From RGIG1681 sp045594425 (lineage in GTDB: Bacteria; Bacillota; Clostridia; Christensenellales; UBA1242), in contig JAZNYK010000006.1 in the NCBI GenBank assembly GCA_045594425.1, positions 143,894 to 207,893 on the forward strand: DNA of 64,000 nucleotides, written 5' to 3'. Below the pieces are notes generated by a model, which worked only from the letters and a program-made list of their open reading frames with translations, had not been told where the DNA came from and did no database searches. A program made the translations under genes and the position numbers. Positions 1 to 7,641 of the stretch are shown here, piece by piece; the stretch's first letter is position 1; every line of letters begins with the position of its first letter.

Positions 1-292
1 TTAACAATGTATAATAATCATTATTGTGTTCAAAATCTAGTTTTGCATAAACTCTGAACTCTTCACCGTTTTTTAAAGATGCTTCAAATTCATGATTATA
101 AAGTTTTTTGCTTGCTGTTTTATTAAAATGAACTTCGCCATAAAAAACCCATTGAAACAATTGATGCAAAGTAGTCTTTCCATCACCATTTTTTCCATAT
201 ATAATAGTAACTTTTCCATCACTAGCAAATTCAATAACATTTTTATCTTTAAAATTACGGAAATTTTCAAACTCTAATCTAATTATTTTCAT
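1..292 (-). CDS. SMC/RecF-like P-loop ATPase, N-terminal part (cut by window edge)
   Basis: Starts at 292 and reads off the window at base 1; 97 residues are visible. The N-terminus MKIIRLEFENFRNF is the usual opening of RecF/Rad50/AAA_15-type ATPases, followed by a Walker A motif GKNGDGKTT (about residues 34-42) and an aromatic segment LHQLFQWVFYGE. The family uses ATP to clamp or move on DNA and often partners nucleases in defence loci. The start overlaps the preceding 54-residue ORF by 14 nt, so it is the last visible gene of the minus-strand operon. The rest of the protein is not visible, so the subfamily is open. Confidence 0.8.
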   Translation of the reverse strand, partial: MKIIRLEFENFRNFKDKNVIEFASDGKVTIIYGKNGDGKTTLHQLFQWVFYGEVHFNKTASKKLYNHEFEASLKNGEEFRVYAKLDFEHNNDYYTLL

Positions 293-443
293 CTTTTAGA
301 ACCTCTTCAACTGCTTCCAAAATTTCTGAAACAATTTCCCTTTTGTTTTTATTGTTTTCTGTATCAAATTTATCAGTAGAATGACTTTTTTCTATAGATT
401 CAATCTTACTAATAAGTTTATTTACCATTTCCTCATTATTCAT
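279..443 (-). CDS. 54-residue acidic/helical linker protein
   Basis: A small ORF of 54 codons, MNNEEMVNKL... to ...VLKDENN. Its ATG overlaps the helicase stop codon by 8 nt, and its end overlaps the ATPase start by 14 nt, an arrangement typical of translationally coupled genes. It is rich in Glu, Lys and Asn with no Cys or hydrophobic segment, and should be mostly helical. No family recognised. Coupling on both sides suggests a small subunit or adaptor between helicase and ATPase; that role is inference. Confidence 0.6.
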   Translation of the reverse strand: MNNEEMVNKLISKIESIEKSHSTDKFDTENNKNKREIVSEILEAVEEVLKDENN

Positions 444-2466
444 CAATATCTACCTCCAAACTATTTTCATAATCCATAACAATATCCTCTCTGCGAATTC
501 CATATGCAGAAATTAATTCAATTAATTTTATTTCATTTTCGTCTTTATTTAAAGATAATCTGTTATATTCGTTGTACCTTCTTAATTCTATTTTAGTAAT
601 ATCAGAACTTCCCAACACAATTACATCATAAATATTAGCATATTTCTTACCTTTATATGTTCTTAAAATTCTTCCCCTTCTTTGAACAAATTCTCTGTAA
701 TCATCATTGCTTGATAATATTAAAGCCGATTCAATAGATGGAATATTTATACCCTCATCCAAACATCTAATTGCGACAAGAGATGATATTACACCTTTAT
801 TAAAATCTTCCACCATATCCATTCTATCAATCATGTTTTCAGTCGCTGTAAATTGACTTGCTTTTATATTTAATTCACTAAGTACATTTTTTATAAATTG
901 AATATGCCTTAATTCTTCTCCATCATCTCCAAGCACTTTACCATCTCCACAGTAAACTATGAAATGCTCTTTATTTTTTACAAGATTAATAATACTTTCT
1001 ATTTTATCAATCTTTTCTTGTACCATAGAAATTGTTCTTAACTTTCCTCGAGCAGCAATTATCAATTTATCTTTGTCAATTAAAACACCATCTTTAAAAC
1101 AAGTTATCATCATTTTTTGGTATTTATCAAACATTTCTTCTTCTGAAGGTGTTGCATGTACAAATATAGGATAGTAATTATAAGGCACCAAATAACCCTT
1201 TTGAAGAGCAACTTCTATAGGTAAATCAAAAACTTTTCCTCCAAAGAAATCCATTAATTCATTTGCTTTTACAATATTATTCTTGCTTACAGGAGTTGCA
1301 CTTAACCCTAGCATATATTGATATTCATCATTTAAAGAAGACTCTCTTTCAGTAAATCTATGTGCTTCATCAACAATTAATAATTTTTCCTCAGGTATCT
1401 TCTTTACTACATTCTTAAACCTATCAAGGTTAAATGAAGATATCGTTGAAATAATAATAAGTTGTCTATTTTCTGAATATTTCTTTCTTAGTATTTCTTC
1501 TTCAATTTCTGAATTCCATAAACTATTTTCTGAAGAAACCATAACTATTTTTGCATCAGGAAATGCTTTAATAACATCTTCAGACCACTGTCTAACCAAG
1601 TGTTTGTATGGCGCGCAGATTACAATTGTAGATTTGTGATTTTTTACTAGTTCCTTAGCAGAATAAATTGCAGTCCAAGTTTTTCCAGTACCTGTTGCCA
1701 TAACATAAAATCCATGATAATTATTAGCAACCCAGGCATCAATTGCCTGTTTTTGATAATCTCTCAACTCTATTCCTGTTGATACTTTCGCAGTTTTTTT
1801 AATATCTAACACTTTTATCACATGTTGTTTTAATGCATCTTTTACTTCAAGAGTTAAATTGAATTCATTTTTTCCATTCCACAACTTATCAAACTCATCC
1901 AGTTCATCCTGCACATATTCATTTTCTATTTCATTCCAACTTTTAAATACTCGTATTTTTTCATAATTGTTCTCATATGCATTTAAACTCTCGTTTGGTG
2001 AACCGACAAAACAAATTTTATTCCCTACATAATCCTCAAGAATTGCTAATTTATCATGGTACATACCAATTCCATTTGTAACCACGAGTTTAATATCTAA
2101 TATATCATAAGCAATTAATTGAGAGACAATTTCCAAATCCTCAATCGGTAATTTTGATAATTCTATATCAAAATCATTGAAAAACGAGTTTGCAATAATT
2201 TCTTCTCTTTTTTGATATCCCTCTAATATAGCTTTTACATCTTCATCACTTAAATGTGGGCTTGCTAAAAGTTGGATTTTACCCCTATTCCTTGCTAGTG
2301 CTGAAACACCTTCTAATAAAGAATTAAAAACAGAGCTTGAAAAAAATCCAACACTTCTTTTATATACCCTTGTATTTTTCAATGCCGGATTTATAAAATC
2401 ATTAAGTATATTGGAACCACCATAACTAATATAACTTCTTTGCAACTCTAATTCTTTAAAATTCAT
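436..2466 (-). CDS. PLD-like nuclease / SF2 DEAH helicase fusion
   Basis: 676 residues. Residues 1 to about 200 look like a phospholipase-D-type nuclease domain: YHDK (H137, K139) followed by the downstream FVGSPNES. Residues about 230-650 are a superfamily 2 helicase: LRDYQKQA, Walker A ATGTGKTW (257-264), DEAH (366-369), LSATP (388-392) and motif VI QRRGRILR (595-602). Such fusions unwind or translocate on DNA and cleave it, and occur in restriction-like anti-phage systems. It lies 2 nt after the 514-residue gene and overlaps the 54-residue ORF. Domain calls are solid; target and trigger are unknown. Confidence 0.9.
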   Translation of the reverse strand: MNFKELELQRSYISYGGSNILNDFINPALKNTRVYKRSVGFFSSSVFNSLLEGVSALARNRGKIQLLASPHLSDEDVKAILEGYQKREEIIANSFFNDFDIELSKLPIEDLEIVSQLIAYDILDIKLVVTNGIGMYHDKLAILEDYVGNKICFVGSPNESLNAYENNYEKIRVFKSWNEIENEYVQDELDEFDKLWNGKNEFNLTLEVKDALKQHVIKVLDIKKTAKVSTGIELRDYQKQAIDAWVANNYHGFYVMATGTGKTWTAIYSAKELVKNHKSTIVICAPYKHLVRQWSEDVIKAFPDAKIVMVSSENSLWNSEIEEEILRKKYSENRQLIIISTISSFNLDRFKNVVKKIPEEKLLIVDEAHRFTERESSLNDEYQYMLGLSATPVSKNNIVKANELMDFFGGKVFDLPIEVALQKGYLVPYNYYPIFVHATPSEEEMFDKYQKMMITCFKDGVLIDKDKLIIAARGKLRTISMVQEKIDKIESIINLVKNKEHFIVYCGDGKVLGDDGEELRHIQFIKNVLSELNIKASQFTATENMIDRMDMVEDFNKGVISSLVAIRCLDEGINIPSIESALILSSNDDYREFVQRRGRILRTYKGKKYANIYDVIVLGSSDITKIELRRYNEYNRLSLNKDENEIKLIELISAYGIRREDIVMDYENSLEVDIDE

Positions 2467-2468
2467 TT

Positions 2469-4013
2469 TTATAACTTCCCAGTAATAAATTTTTTAATTT
2501 CTTCATCAGAAAACATATCTTCAGCGTCATAGTCATCATCAAGCAAATCGATCCACAATGATATTTTATTTAAAGCATCACTTATTATATCTTTTTCTAA
2601 AACAGAAGTTATTTCAACTGATTCAAATGGTAGGAAAAGCAACTGTGACATTTTAAAATATCCATTACTTTTACATATATCTACGAACTTATTATACTTT
2701 TCCTCAATAAAATTAAAATCAATATTTTCATCGTTGTTTAAAGCGTCTTCTAATGTACTTCGTGAATAAGAAGAGAACTTTGTATATATAAAGTTAAAAT
2801 CTTTTTTCTCATAATAAACTATACCATCTTTTAAAGATATAAAATTCAAGTATGTCGATTCTGCGTTATATTTTGTCTTTACAAAATGTTTAATATCTCC
2901 AAGTGATGTACCACATTCTTCACATATTTTATCAACAATTTTTACTGCTTGTTCTGGACCAAAATTTACATTTAAATAATAATCGATACTTAGTTTTGTA
3001 GGTTTTATGAAATCCTTTTTTGTTTTTGACAATAACTTTTGACCATCAAAATCACACAACTCTTTTAATTTTGATAAATTATTAAAATTAACTTGTATTA
3101 AATATTCAACAGATTTAGCAATCATAGAGTGCCAACTATCAACAAAAATTTCCTGACCATTTATCTTAAATGAAACAATTTTTGTCATCTTAAATACATC
3201 TCTATCTGAAGGTTTGCTAATTAAAATACAATCCTCTGTTAAATCCGGAGCATTTCGTGAAGTAATACAGCTAAAAAATTGAAGATACAATTTTAAAATA
3301 ATGTTTACCGACTTTCTTATATCTAATCTATCTGCATATCTCAAATCAATATAATTAATAAATTTTTTACTATGTTTTAAAAGTTCGGTTTTTGAATCCA
3401 TTAAAACTAATGGAACTCTTGCACTGCTCACTTTAAAGAAGATATTATCTATTTTTGAAAAATAATCTATTTTCGCATCCGCATATTTTTCAGATTTCCC
3501 CTTAAAATTCATTAACCATTTCTTAAATTTAAAATATAAATCCTCTTTAACAAAATTTTGAATTTCTTGAGGCTCGTCACATGCCTTTCTTTTATATAAA
3601 ACTTCTACTTTATCTAAATCTATCTCTGCATATTTGAGTAACTCTCTGATAAGCCATAGCAAATGTAAAGAATCCGTATTTGTCTCCACATAAATTCCAC
3701 TTCTTGAAATCTTTGGAGAAATAAATTTATGTTTTTCGTTATTTGAAAAAAATTGTCTCTTCGTCCAAGGAACTTCAAATGTTGAACAATTGAAATAAAA
3801 ATCTTTTTTAAACTTATCAATGTAATCTATGGTTTCTACAACAGCGTTAGCCCATGTATTTACATAAATTATATCATTATTGATTTTAATAATATATGGT
3901 CTTGAATATTCGTATTTATTGACATAATCAAAAAAATCAGCCTTGTATAATCTTCCACCCTGATATAATACAACATTATGCTTATTAAATAATTCTTTTT
4001 CCTTATCAATCAT
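2469..4013 (-). CDS. Unknown 514-residue protein with an internal duplication
   Basis: No named family recognised. Two related modules are visible: about residues 40-143 and 279-380. Each begins with a strand pair (IIKINNDIIYVNTW; VSFKINGQEIFVDSW), then a helix (VVETIDYI; IAKSVEYLI), a basic FI-P segment (KHKFISPK; KKDFIKPT), and a YVETN/YLNVN strand with a long helix ending ...LDKV or ...LGDI. The helical middle (FKKWL...DYFSKI, about 163-187) is mildly reminiscent of integrase core-binding segments. It is the second gene of the DUF262 operon, 30 nt after DUF262 and 2 nt before the helicase, so it probably acts in the same complex. Confidence 0.75.
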   Translation of the reverse strand: MIDKEKELFNKHNVVLYQGGRLYKADFFDYVNKYEYSRPYIIKINNDIIYVNTWANAVVETIDYIDKFKKDFYFNCSTFEVPWTKRQFFSNNEKHKFISPKISRSGIYVETNTDSLHLLWLIRELLKYAEIDLDKVEVLYKRKACDEPQEIQNFVKEDLYFKFKKWLMNFKGKSEKYADAKIDYFSKIDNIFFKVSSARVPLVLMDSKTELLKHSKKFINYIDLRYADRLDIRKSVNIILKLYLQFFSCITSRNAPDLTEDCILISKPSDRDVFKMTKIVSFKINGQEIFVDSWHSMIAKSVEYLIQVNFNNLSKLKELCDFDGQKLLSKTKKDFIKPTKLSIDYYLNVNFGPEQAVKIVDKICEECGTSLGDIKHFVKTKYNAESTYLNFISLKDGIVYYEKKDFNFIYTKFSSYSRSTLEDALNNDENIDFNFIEEKYNKFVDICKSNGYFKMSQLLFLPFESVEITSVLEKDIISDALNKISLWIDLLDDDYDAEDMFSDEEIKKFITGKL

Positions 4014-4043
4014 ACAACTTAATCCTATAGTTTCTTCAAAAAA

Positions 4044-5990
4044 CTAAGAGTTTATCCTTTCAATAAACTTGGTAATAACCTTCTTTTTAAATTCTAGATA
4101 CTGATTCGTCTCAAACACAAATACAAATCTTGACCCTATTTCTCTTTCAATATCATCTTCTTCTGTTAATGATTCAGTATAATCACTAAAAGTTTCTTCT
4201 GCTTCTTTTATATACATTTTTGTATAATCACATTGAACTTCAGATAGTTTCGTCTTTAACAATTCTATTTTCTTACAAATTAAATTATTTTTTAATAAGG
4301 TCTCATTTATCTTCTTAGGAATAAAAATAAAATTAAATACATCATCTTTTAAAAGTCTAATATTTTCAGAATAGTTACAACTAAATTCTTTAGTTCCAAT
4401 CTTAACTATATATTTTCCAGAATCATTTATCAAAAAATGTTCTACCGAAAAATTATCAACAGAATTCAAATAATCTGTTAATTTCGAATAAGCACCACCT
4501 CTAATAACAATTTTTTCGCCTTTTATTTGAAAAAAATTATAAATAGATGCAAGCATTTTTGCTTTGTATTGTTGCGAAATATTTAAACCATCTTCATCGA
4601 CATTAAATTGCGTATTATTTATATTTCTAGTTAACCACTCTAAAGTTGTCATATTTTTAATTTTACTAAGCAACTTTACTTGTATATTTTTTTCTTTTAT
4701 TATATCTGTAATCATTTCAGTATTTTTTCTTATTTTTGATAAAGATAATAAATTACAATACATAACAATAGAATAAATCGTTTCTGCAATCTTTTTTCTG
4801 TTTAAATCATTAGCATCTTGTAATTCTAAAAAGTACTTTATTATAAATGCATTCGTAATAAGCATCGTTTGATCTTTTAATATCGTAGAAATATAACTAT
4901 TTATAATATTATACTGCACATTGGATATTTGAGCTTTTGTTAAGATATCTTTTAACTTTGGAGATATTCCAGAAGGATTATTTTTTATTTCAACAAGTAT
5001 TTCTAATATTGAATTCAACCTTTTTAGCATATTTCTAAAATATGTTTTATTATTGACAACTTTTATTATATGAGTACCCTCATAATACATCGAACCATCT
5101 ATTTCAATACTATGTTTCAATAGGAAGTCTTTTCCAAATCGTACATCCATATATTTCTCATTTAAATATAAATCACAATATAAGAAATGTTGTAACATAT
5201 CAACAATTTCATATTTTTTCTTTTTAAAACCCTCATTGAAATTAGAGTTTAACTGCTTTAACATTCTCCATGATTGTTTTATTTCATCGCCTGAATCAAT
5301 AGAATATAAATAACTAGCAAAAATATCTTCATCATCCAATTGAACGCCTTTTAAATTAACATCTAAAAAATATTGCATACCTTTACTTGATGAAGTATCA
5401 CTAGAAACAATAACATTAAAAACACTGTTTTTTAAATTTTGTAAAAAATCAGCAACTTTCTCTTTATTATTAATAACTTGACACTGTGTAATTTCTTTGT
5501 AAATTAAACAGTAAGAATCTAATTGCCTGTAATAATCTAAAGTTACAATGTTATTAATTTGCTCTTCATTTAGACCATCTAAAGTATAATTATTTTCCCT
5601 TAATTTCTGAAATGATGGAAAATTCTCAATTTTTAAAGAACATTGTTCAAATATATCTAAGTCTTCCTCATATTTGCTTCTTATATAATCCAAAATCATT
5701 AATAAAATAGTAATTCTCTGTTGACCATCTATTATATCAAATACATTTCCACCACTTTCTTTTAAAATAATATTTCCTAGGAATATATTGTTTTTTGACA
5801 AATCTCTAATTAATTCTAATAGTTGCTGTTTACCCCATCTTAATTCTCTTTGAAAGCTTGGAATGTTATACTCTCTACATGGAGCCAATACTTTTACTTC
5901 CGAATTTCCACTATTTGTTTGTATATTAATTTTAGATTCTTTATTATGTAAAAAATATTCCAAATTAATAATAGTACCAAAAAGATCCAT
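4044..5990 (-). CDS. DUF262 protein with degenerate DUF1524-like C-terminus (GmrSD/SspE-type)
   Basis: 648 residues. The N-terminal DUF262 (ParB-like nuclease/NTPase fold) is clear: YNIPSFQRELRW (41-52), FLGNII (70-75), DIIDGQQRIT (85-94) and the later DVNLKGVQLDDEDIF (210-224). The C-terminus has SVEHFLIND (about 515-523) followed by N.IFIPKKIN, recalling the EHI...N...K pattern of DUF1524 HNH nucleases but with key residues apparently missing. GmrSD and SspE restrict modified DNA or act with phosphorothioation systems; that link is by family only. First gene of the operon, preceded by its own promoter and AAAGGAG. Very AT-rich. Confidence 0.88.
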   Translation of the reverse strand: MDLFGTIINLEYFLHNKESKINIQTNSGNSEVKVLAPCREYNIPSFQRELRWGKQQLLELIRDLSKNNIFLGNIILKESGGNVFDIIDGQQRITILLMILDYIRSKYEEDLDIFEQCSLKIENFPSFQKLRENNYTLDGLNEEQINNIVTLDYYRQLDSYCLIYKEITQCQVINNKEKVADFLQNLKNSVFNVIVSSDTSSSKGMQYFLDVNLKGVQLDDEDIFASYLYSIDSGDEIKQSWRMLKQLNSNFNEGFKKKKYEIVDMLQHFLYCDLYLNEKYMDVRFGKDFLLKHSIEIDGSMYYEGTHIIKVVNNKTYFRNMLKRLNSILEILVEIKNNPSGISPKLKDILTKAQISNVQYNIINSYISTILKDQTMLITNAFIIKYFLELQDANDLNRKKIAETIYSIVMYCNLLSLSKIRKNTEMITDIIKEKNIQVKLLSKIKNMTTLEWLTRNINNTQFNVDEDGLNISQQYKAKMLASIYNFFQIKGEKIVIRGGAYSKLTDYLNSVDNFSVEHFLINDSGKYIVKIGTKEFSCNYSENIRLLKDDVFNFIFIPKKINETLLKNNLICKKIELLKTKLSEVQCDYTKMYIKEAEETFSDYTESLTEEDDIEREIGSRFVFVFETNQYLEFKKKVITKFIERINS

Positions 5991-6024
5991 ATTTTCTCCT
6001 TTGCAAACCCTTGTATTTATTTAC

Positions 6025-6033
6025 ATTATAACA
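6025..6033 (-). promoter_or_regulatory. Extended -10 promoter of the DUF262 operon
   Basis: On the minus strand TGTTATAAT, an extended -10 (TG-n-TATAAT), lies about 35 nt before the DUF262 start, with AAAGGAG in between. No good -35 box is visible. It sits downstream of the terminator that ends the upstream HEPN gene, so the operon appears to be transcribed independently. Confidence 0.6.
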
Positions 6034-6068
6034 TACAAATAAAATTTTTCTATAAAATTACTGAAGAA

Positions 6069-6095
6069 AAACAGTAAATTTTACATTTACCGTTT
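6069..6095 (-). terminator. Intrinsic terminator after the HEPN gene
   Basis: Minus strand: an 11-bp stem AAACGGTAAAT / ATTTACTGTTT (one G-U pair) with a 5-nt loop, followed by TT-CTTC. It directly follows the stop codon at 6101 and separates this gene from the DUF262 operon. Confidence 0.6.
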
Positions 6096-6100
6096 CTTAT

Positions 6101-7177
6101 TTAAGTTTTCCATTTAAATATTGTTGCAATTTTATTTTTAATGTTAACTGTATAAGCAACCTTTCCTTTTGAATTCTTTATTATAATTTCAAAATTATCA
6201 CAAGGTATTATTATTGACATCTTATTGATGTACTCATTTATATCCTCCTTTTGTAATTCAACAAATGTTTTTAATGTAAGAAAATATACACCCATCTTAT
6301 ACTCACTGCTTAAAATTTCTATCCCATAATTCTTTGATATTTCCATAAGTATTATTTCTTTACCTTCAAAGCAATCTACAGGAACACTTTCCTGGTGTAA
6401 TTCTAAAATTTTTTCATCAAACAAAGAATGATATTCAATAAATATAACATCATAAATTAAACGAAATAAGCATCCTAAAGTATCTATTTTAATAGTTATT
6501 TCTTCTAAATCCTTCAATTGAATAACTTTATTAACTCTTCCATTACTGTATGTAATATGAATATCTTCACTCCTATCCATTCTGTAACTTTTATGTTCAG
6601 CAATATTTCTCCATTGGTTGATATTGATATCATTTAAATATTCATTAAAAATAAATTTATATACTGGATCAAATTCTGAAAGTCCACCTACCATTTCTCC
6701 CAGTGTTTTTGTTCTTTCCTTGTTACAAAATAAATTATAATGCAATAATATTTGTGGCTTAATATATACTTCAACCACAGTATTTATCAAATTAAATAAA
6801 TATTGCATTTTTATATTCCCTTGTTCTGGAGGTTCATAATTATTTATCAAAGCATTCTCTGCAAAATGTCTAAAACTATCTGATATATTACAATAATTTT
6901 CATTGATAATCTCACTAAAATATTCAACATCAGCGGTCTTATTTCTTATTAAATTAAGAATATCATTTAAAATATCCTTATCACTAAAAAATTGTTTAAC
7001 TCTTTTATAATAGGTATAATCATAATTTAAAACCCCAAATTCGCAAATTTTTTTCAACTCTTGCTTACTAGTAATAAAAAATATTTCCTTTAATTCATTA
7101 TAAACATCCTCTACTGTAAATCTTCCACATTGTGCCATCTCGTTTTTTAAACTTTTAAACAACTCTTTCTTATCCAT
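6101..7177 (-). CDS. HEPN-motif protein, possible defence RNase
   Basis: 358 residues, start supported by GGGG before ATG and a promoter upstream. The central helical part contains QWRNIAEH (R190 to H195), matching the Rx4H motif of HEPN ribonucleases. The N-terminal 100 residues are mixed helical, and the C-terminal 120 residues are beta-rich (KVIQLKDLEEITIKI and ...NFEIIIKNSKGKVAYTV). HEPN proteins cleave RNA in toxin-antitoxin and abortive-infection systems. It is same-strand with the DUF262 operon but has its own promoter and terminator, and is divergent from the recombinase. The HEPN call rests on one motif plus helical context. Confidence 0.6.
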   Translation of the reverse strand: MDKKELFKSLKNEMAQCGRFTVEDVYNELKEIFFITSKQELKKICEFGVLNYDYTYYKRVKQFFSDKDILNDILNLIRNKTADVEYFSEIINENYCNISDSFRHFAENALINNYEPPEQGNIKMQYLFNLINTVVEVYIKPQILLHYNLFCNKERTKTLGEMVGGLSEFDPVYKFIFNEYLNDININQWRNIAEHKSYRMDRSEDIHITYSNGRVNKVIQLKDLEEITIKIDTLGCLFRLIYDVIFIEYHSLFDEKILELHQESVPVDCFEGKEIILMEISKNYGIEILSSEYKMGVYFLTLKTFVELQKEDINEYINKMSIIIPCDNFEIIIKNSKGKVAYTVNIKNKIATIFKWKT

Positions 7178-7231
7178 ATATCCCCTTCGAATTTAAATAA
7201 TATTTCATATAAACCTTTACATTATCTTATA

Positions 7232-7259
7232 ATTATACCACAATGTCTTATTAAATCAA
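7232..7259 (-). promoter_or_regulatory. Sigma-A-type promoter of the HEPN gene
   Basis: Minus strand TTGATT, 16-nt spacer, TATAAT, about 55 nt before the ATG at 7177. Confidence 0.65.
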
Positions 7260-7343
7260 TAAATTCGACATTTTTTGCAAATATAATGATGCTATACCAT
7301 CATTTTCCTCCTTTTTGTGGGGTTGTTTGAGGGGTTTTAGGAT

Positions 7344-7455
7344 ATCAGGTTTTTCGGCTGGGTCAAAGGCAAAATTTATTTTGCCATTTTTTTATTGTGC
7401 TGAATTTGAAACATAAATTTTGGCTTTTTCTTTGACTCATCCGTGCAAACCTGAT
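7344..7455. repeat. Imperfect inverted repeat in front of the recombinase
   Basis: Left arm about 7344-7379 (ATCAGGTTTTTCGGCTGGG then TCAAAGGCAAAATTTAT) matches the reverse complement of the right arm about 7413-7455 (ATAAATTTTGG ... CTTTGACTCATCCG then TGCAAACCTGAT), with a few mismatches and one short insertion. The gap is about 33 bp. It could be a recombinase-binding or regulatory site, or the end of a degraded element. Confidence 0.6.
7368..7393 (+). terminator. Terminator-like hairpin inside the inverted repeat
   Basis: GGCAAAAT-TT-ATTTTGCC is a perfect 8-bp inverted repeat followed by ATTTTTTT. The tiny loop and low GC make it a weak terminator candidate. Confidence 0.4.
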
Positions 7456-7505
7456 TTTTTCTTTGGTAAATTTTTTCAAAAAGGAGGAAATTATGTTACC
7501 GAAAG

Positions 7506-7584
7506 TTCACACGACTTCACATCAACTTCACATAACTTCACATTGTTTTACGTATTTTTCACATTGTTTTACATAAACTTCACA
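7506..7584 (+). repeat. Eight helically phased TTYAC(A/G) motifs
   Basis: TTCACA starts at 7506, 7516, 7527, 7537, 7558 and 7579; TTTACG and TTTACA fill 7547 and 7568. Steps are 10, 11, 10, 10, 11, 10 and 11 bp, so all motifs face one side of the helix. The array ends 58 bp before the recombinase start. This is what a cooperative DNA-binding array, for example recombinase accessory sites or a repressor array, would look like. Confidence 0.8.
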
Positions 7585-7641
7585 CAATCTCATAACACTT
7601 TTTAAAAATCTTAGTTATTCTAAAATCAGGAGGAAAAAAAT

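Larger units (their letters stand above)
7178..7641. other. 464-bp divergent intergenic control region
   Basis: Lies between the HEPN gene (minus) and the recombinase (plus). It holds the HEPN promoter, a poly-G stretch on the plus strand near 7317-7335, a long imperfect inverted repeat, a terminator-like hairpin and a phased repeat array, each listed separately. The open frame at 7420-7605 is low-complexity, made of the repeats, and is not called a gene. Confidence 0.6.

Noticed and set aside
7506..7584. The phased repeats as a CRISPR array or iteron origin
   Set aside because: Units are only 6 bp with 4 to 5 bp between them, too short for CRISPR, and no replication initiator gene is nearby.
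7420..7605. 61-codon open frame before the recombinase
   Set aside because: Its sequence is the phased repeat array and poly-T DNA; the peptide is low-complexity, and no ribosome site supports the start.
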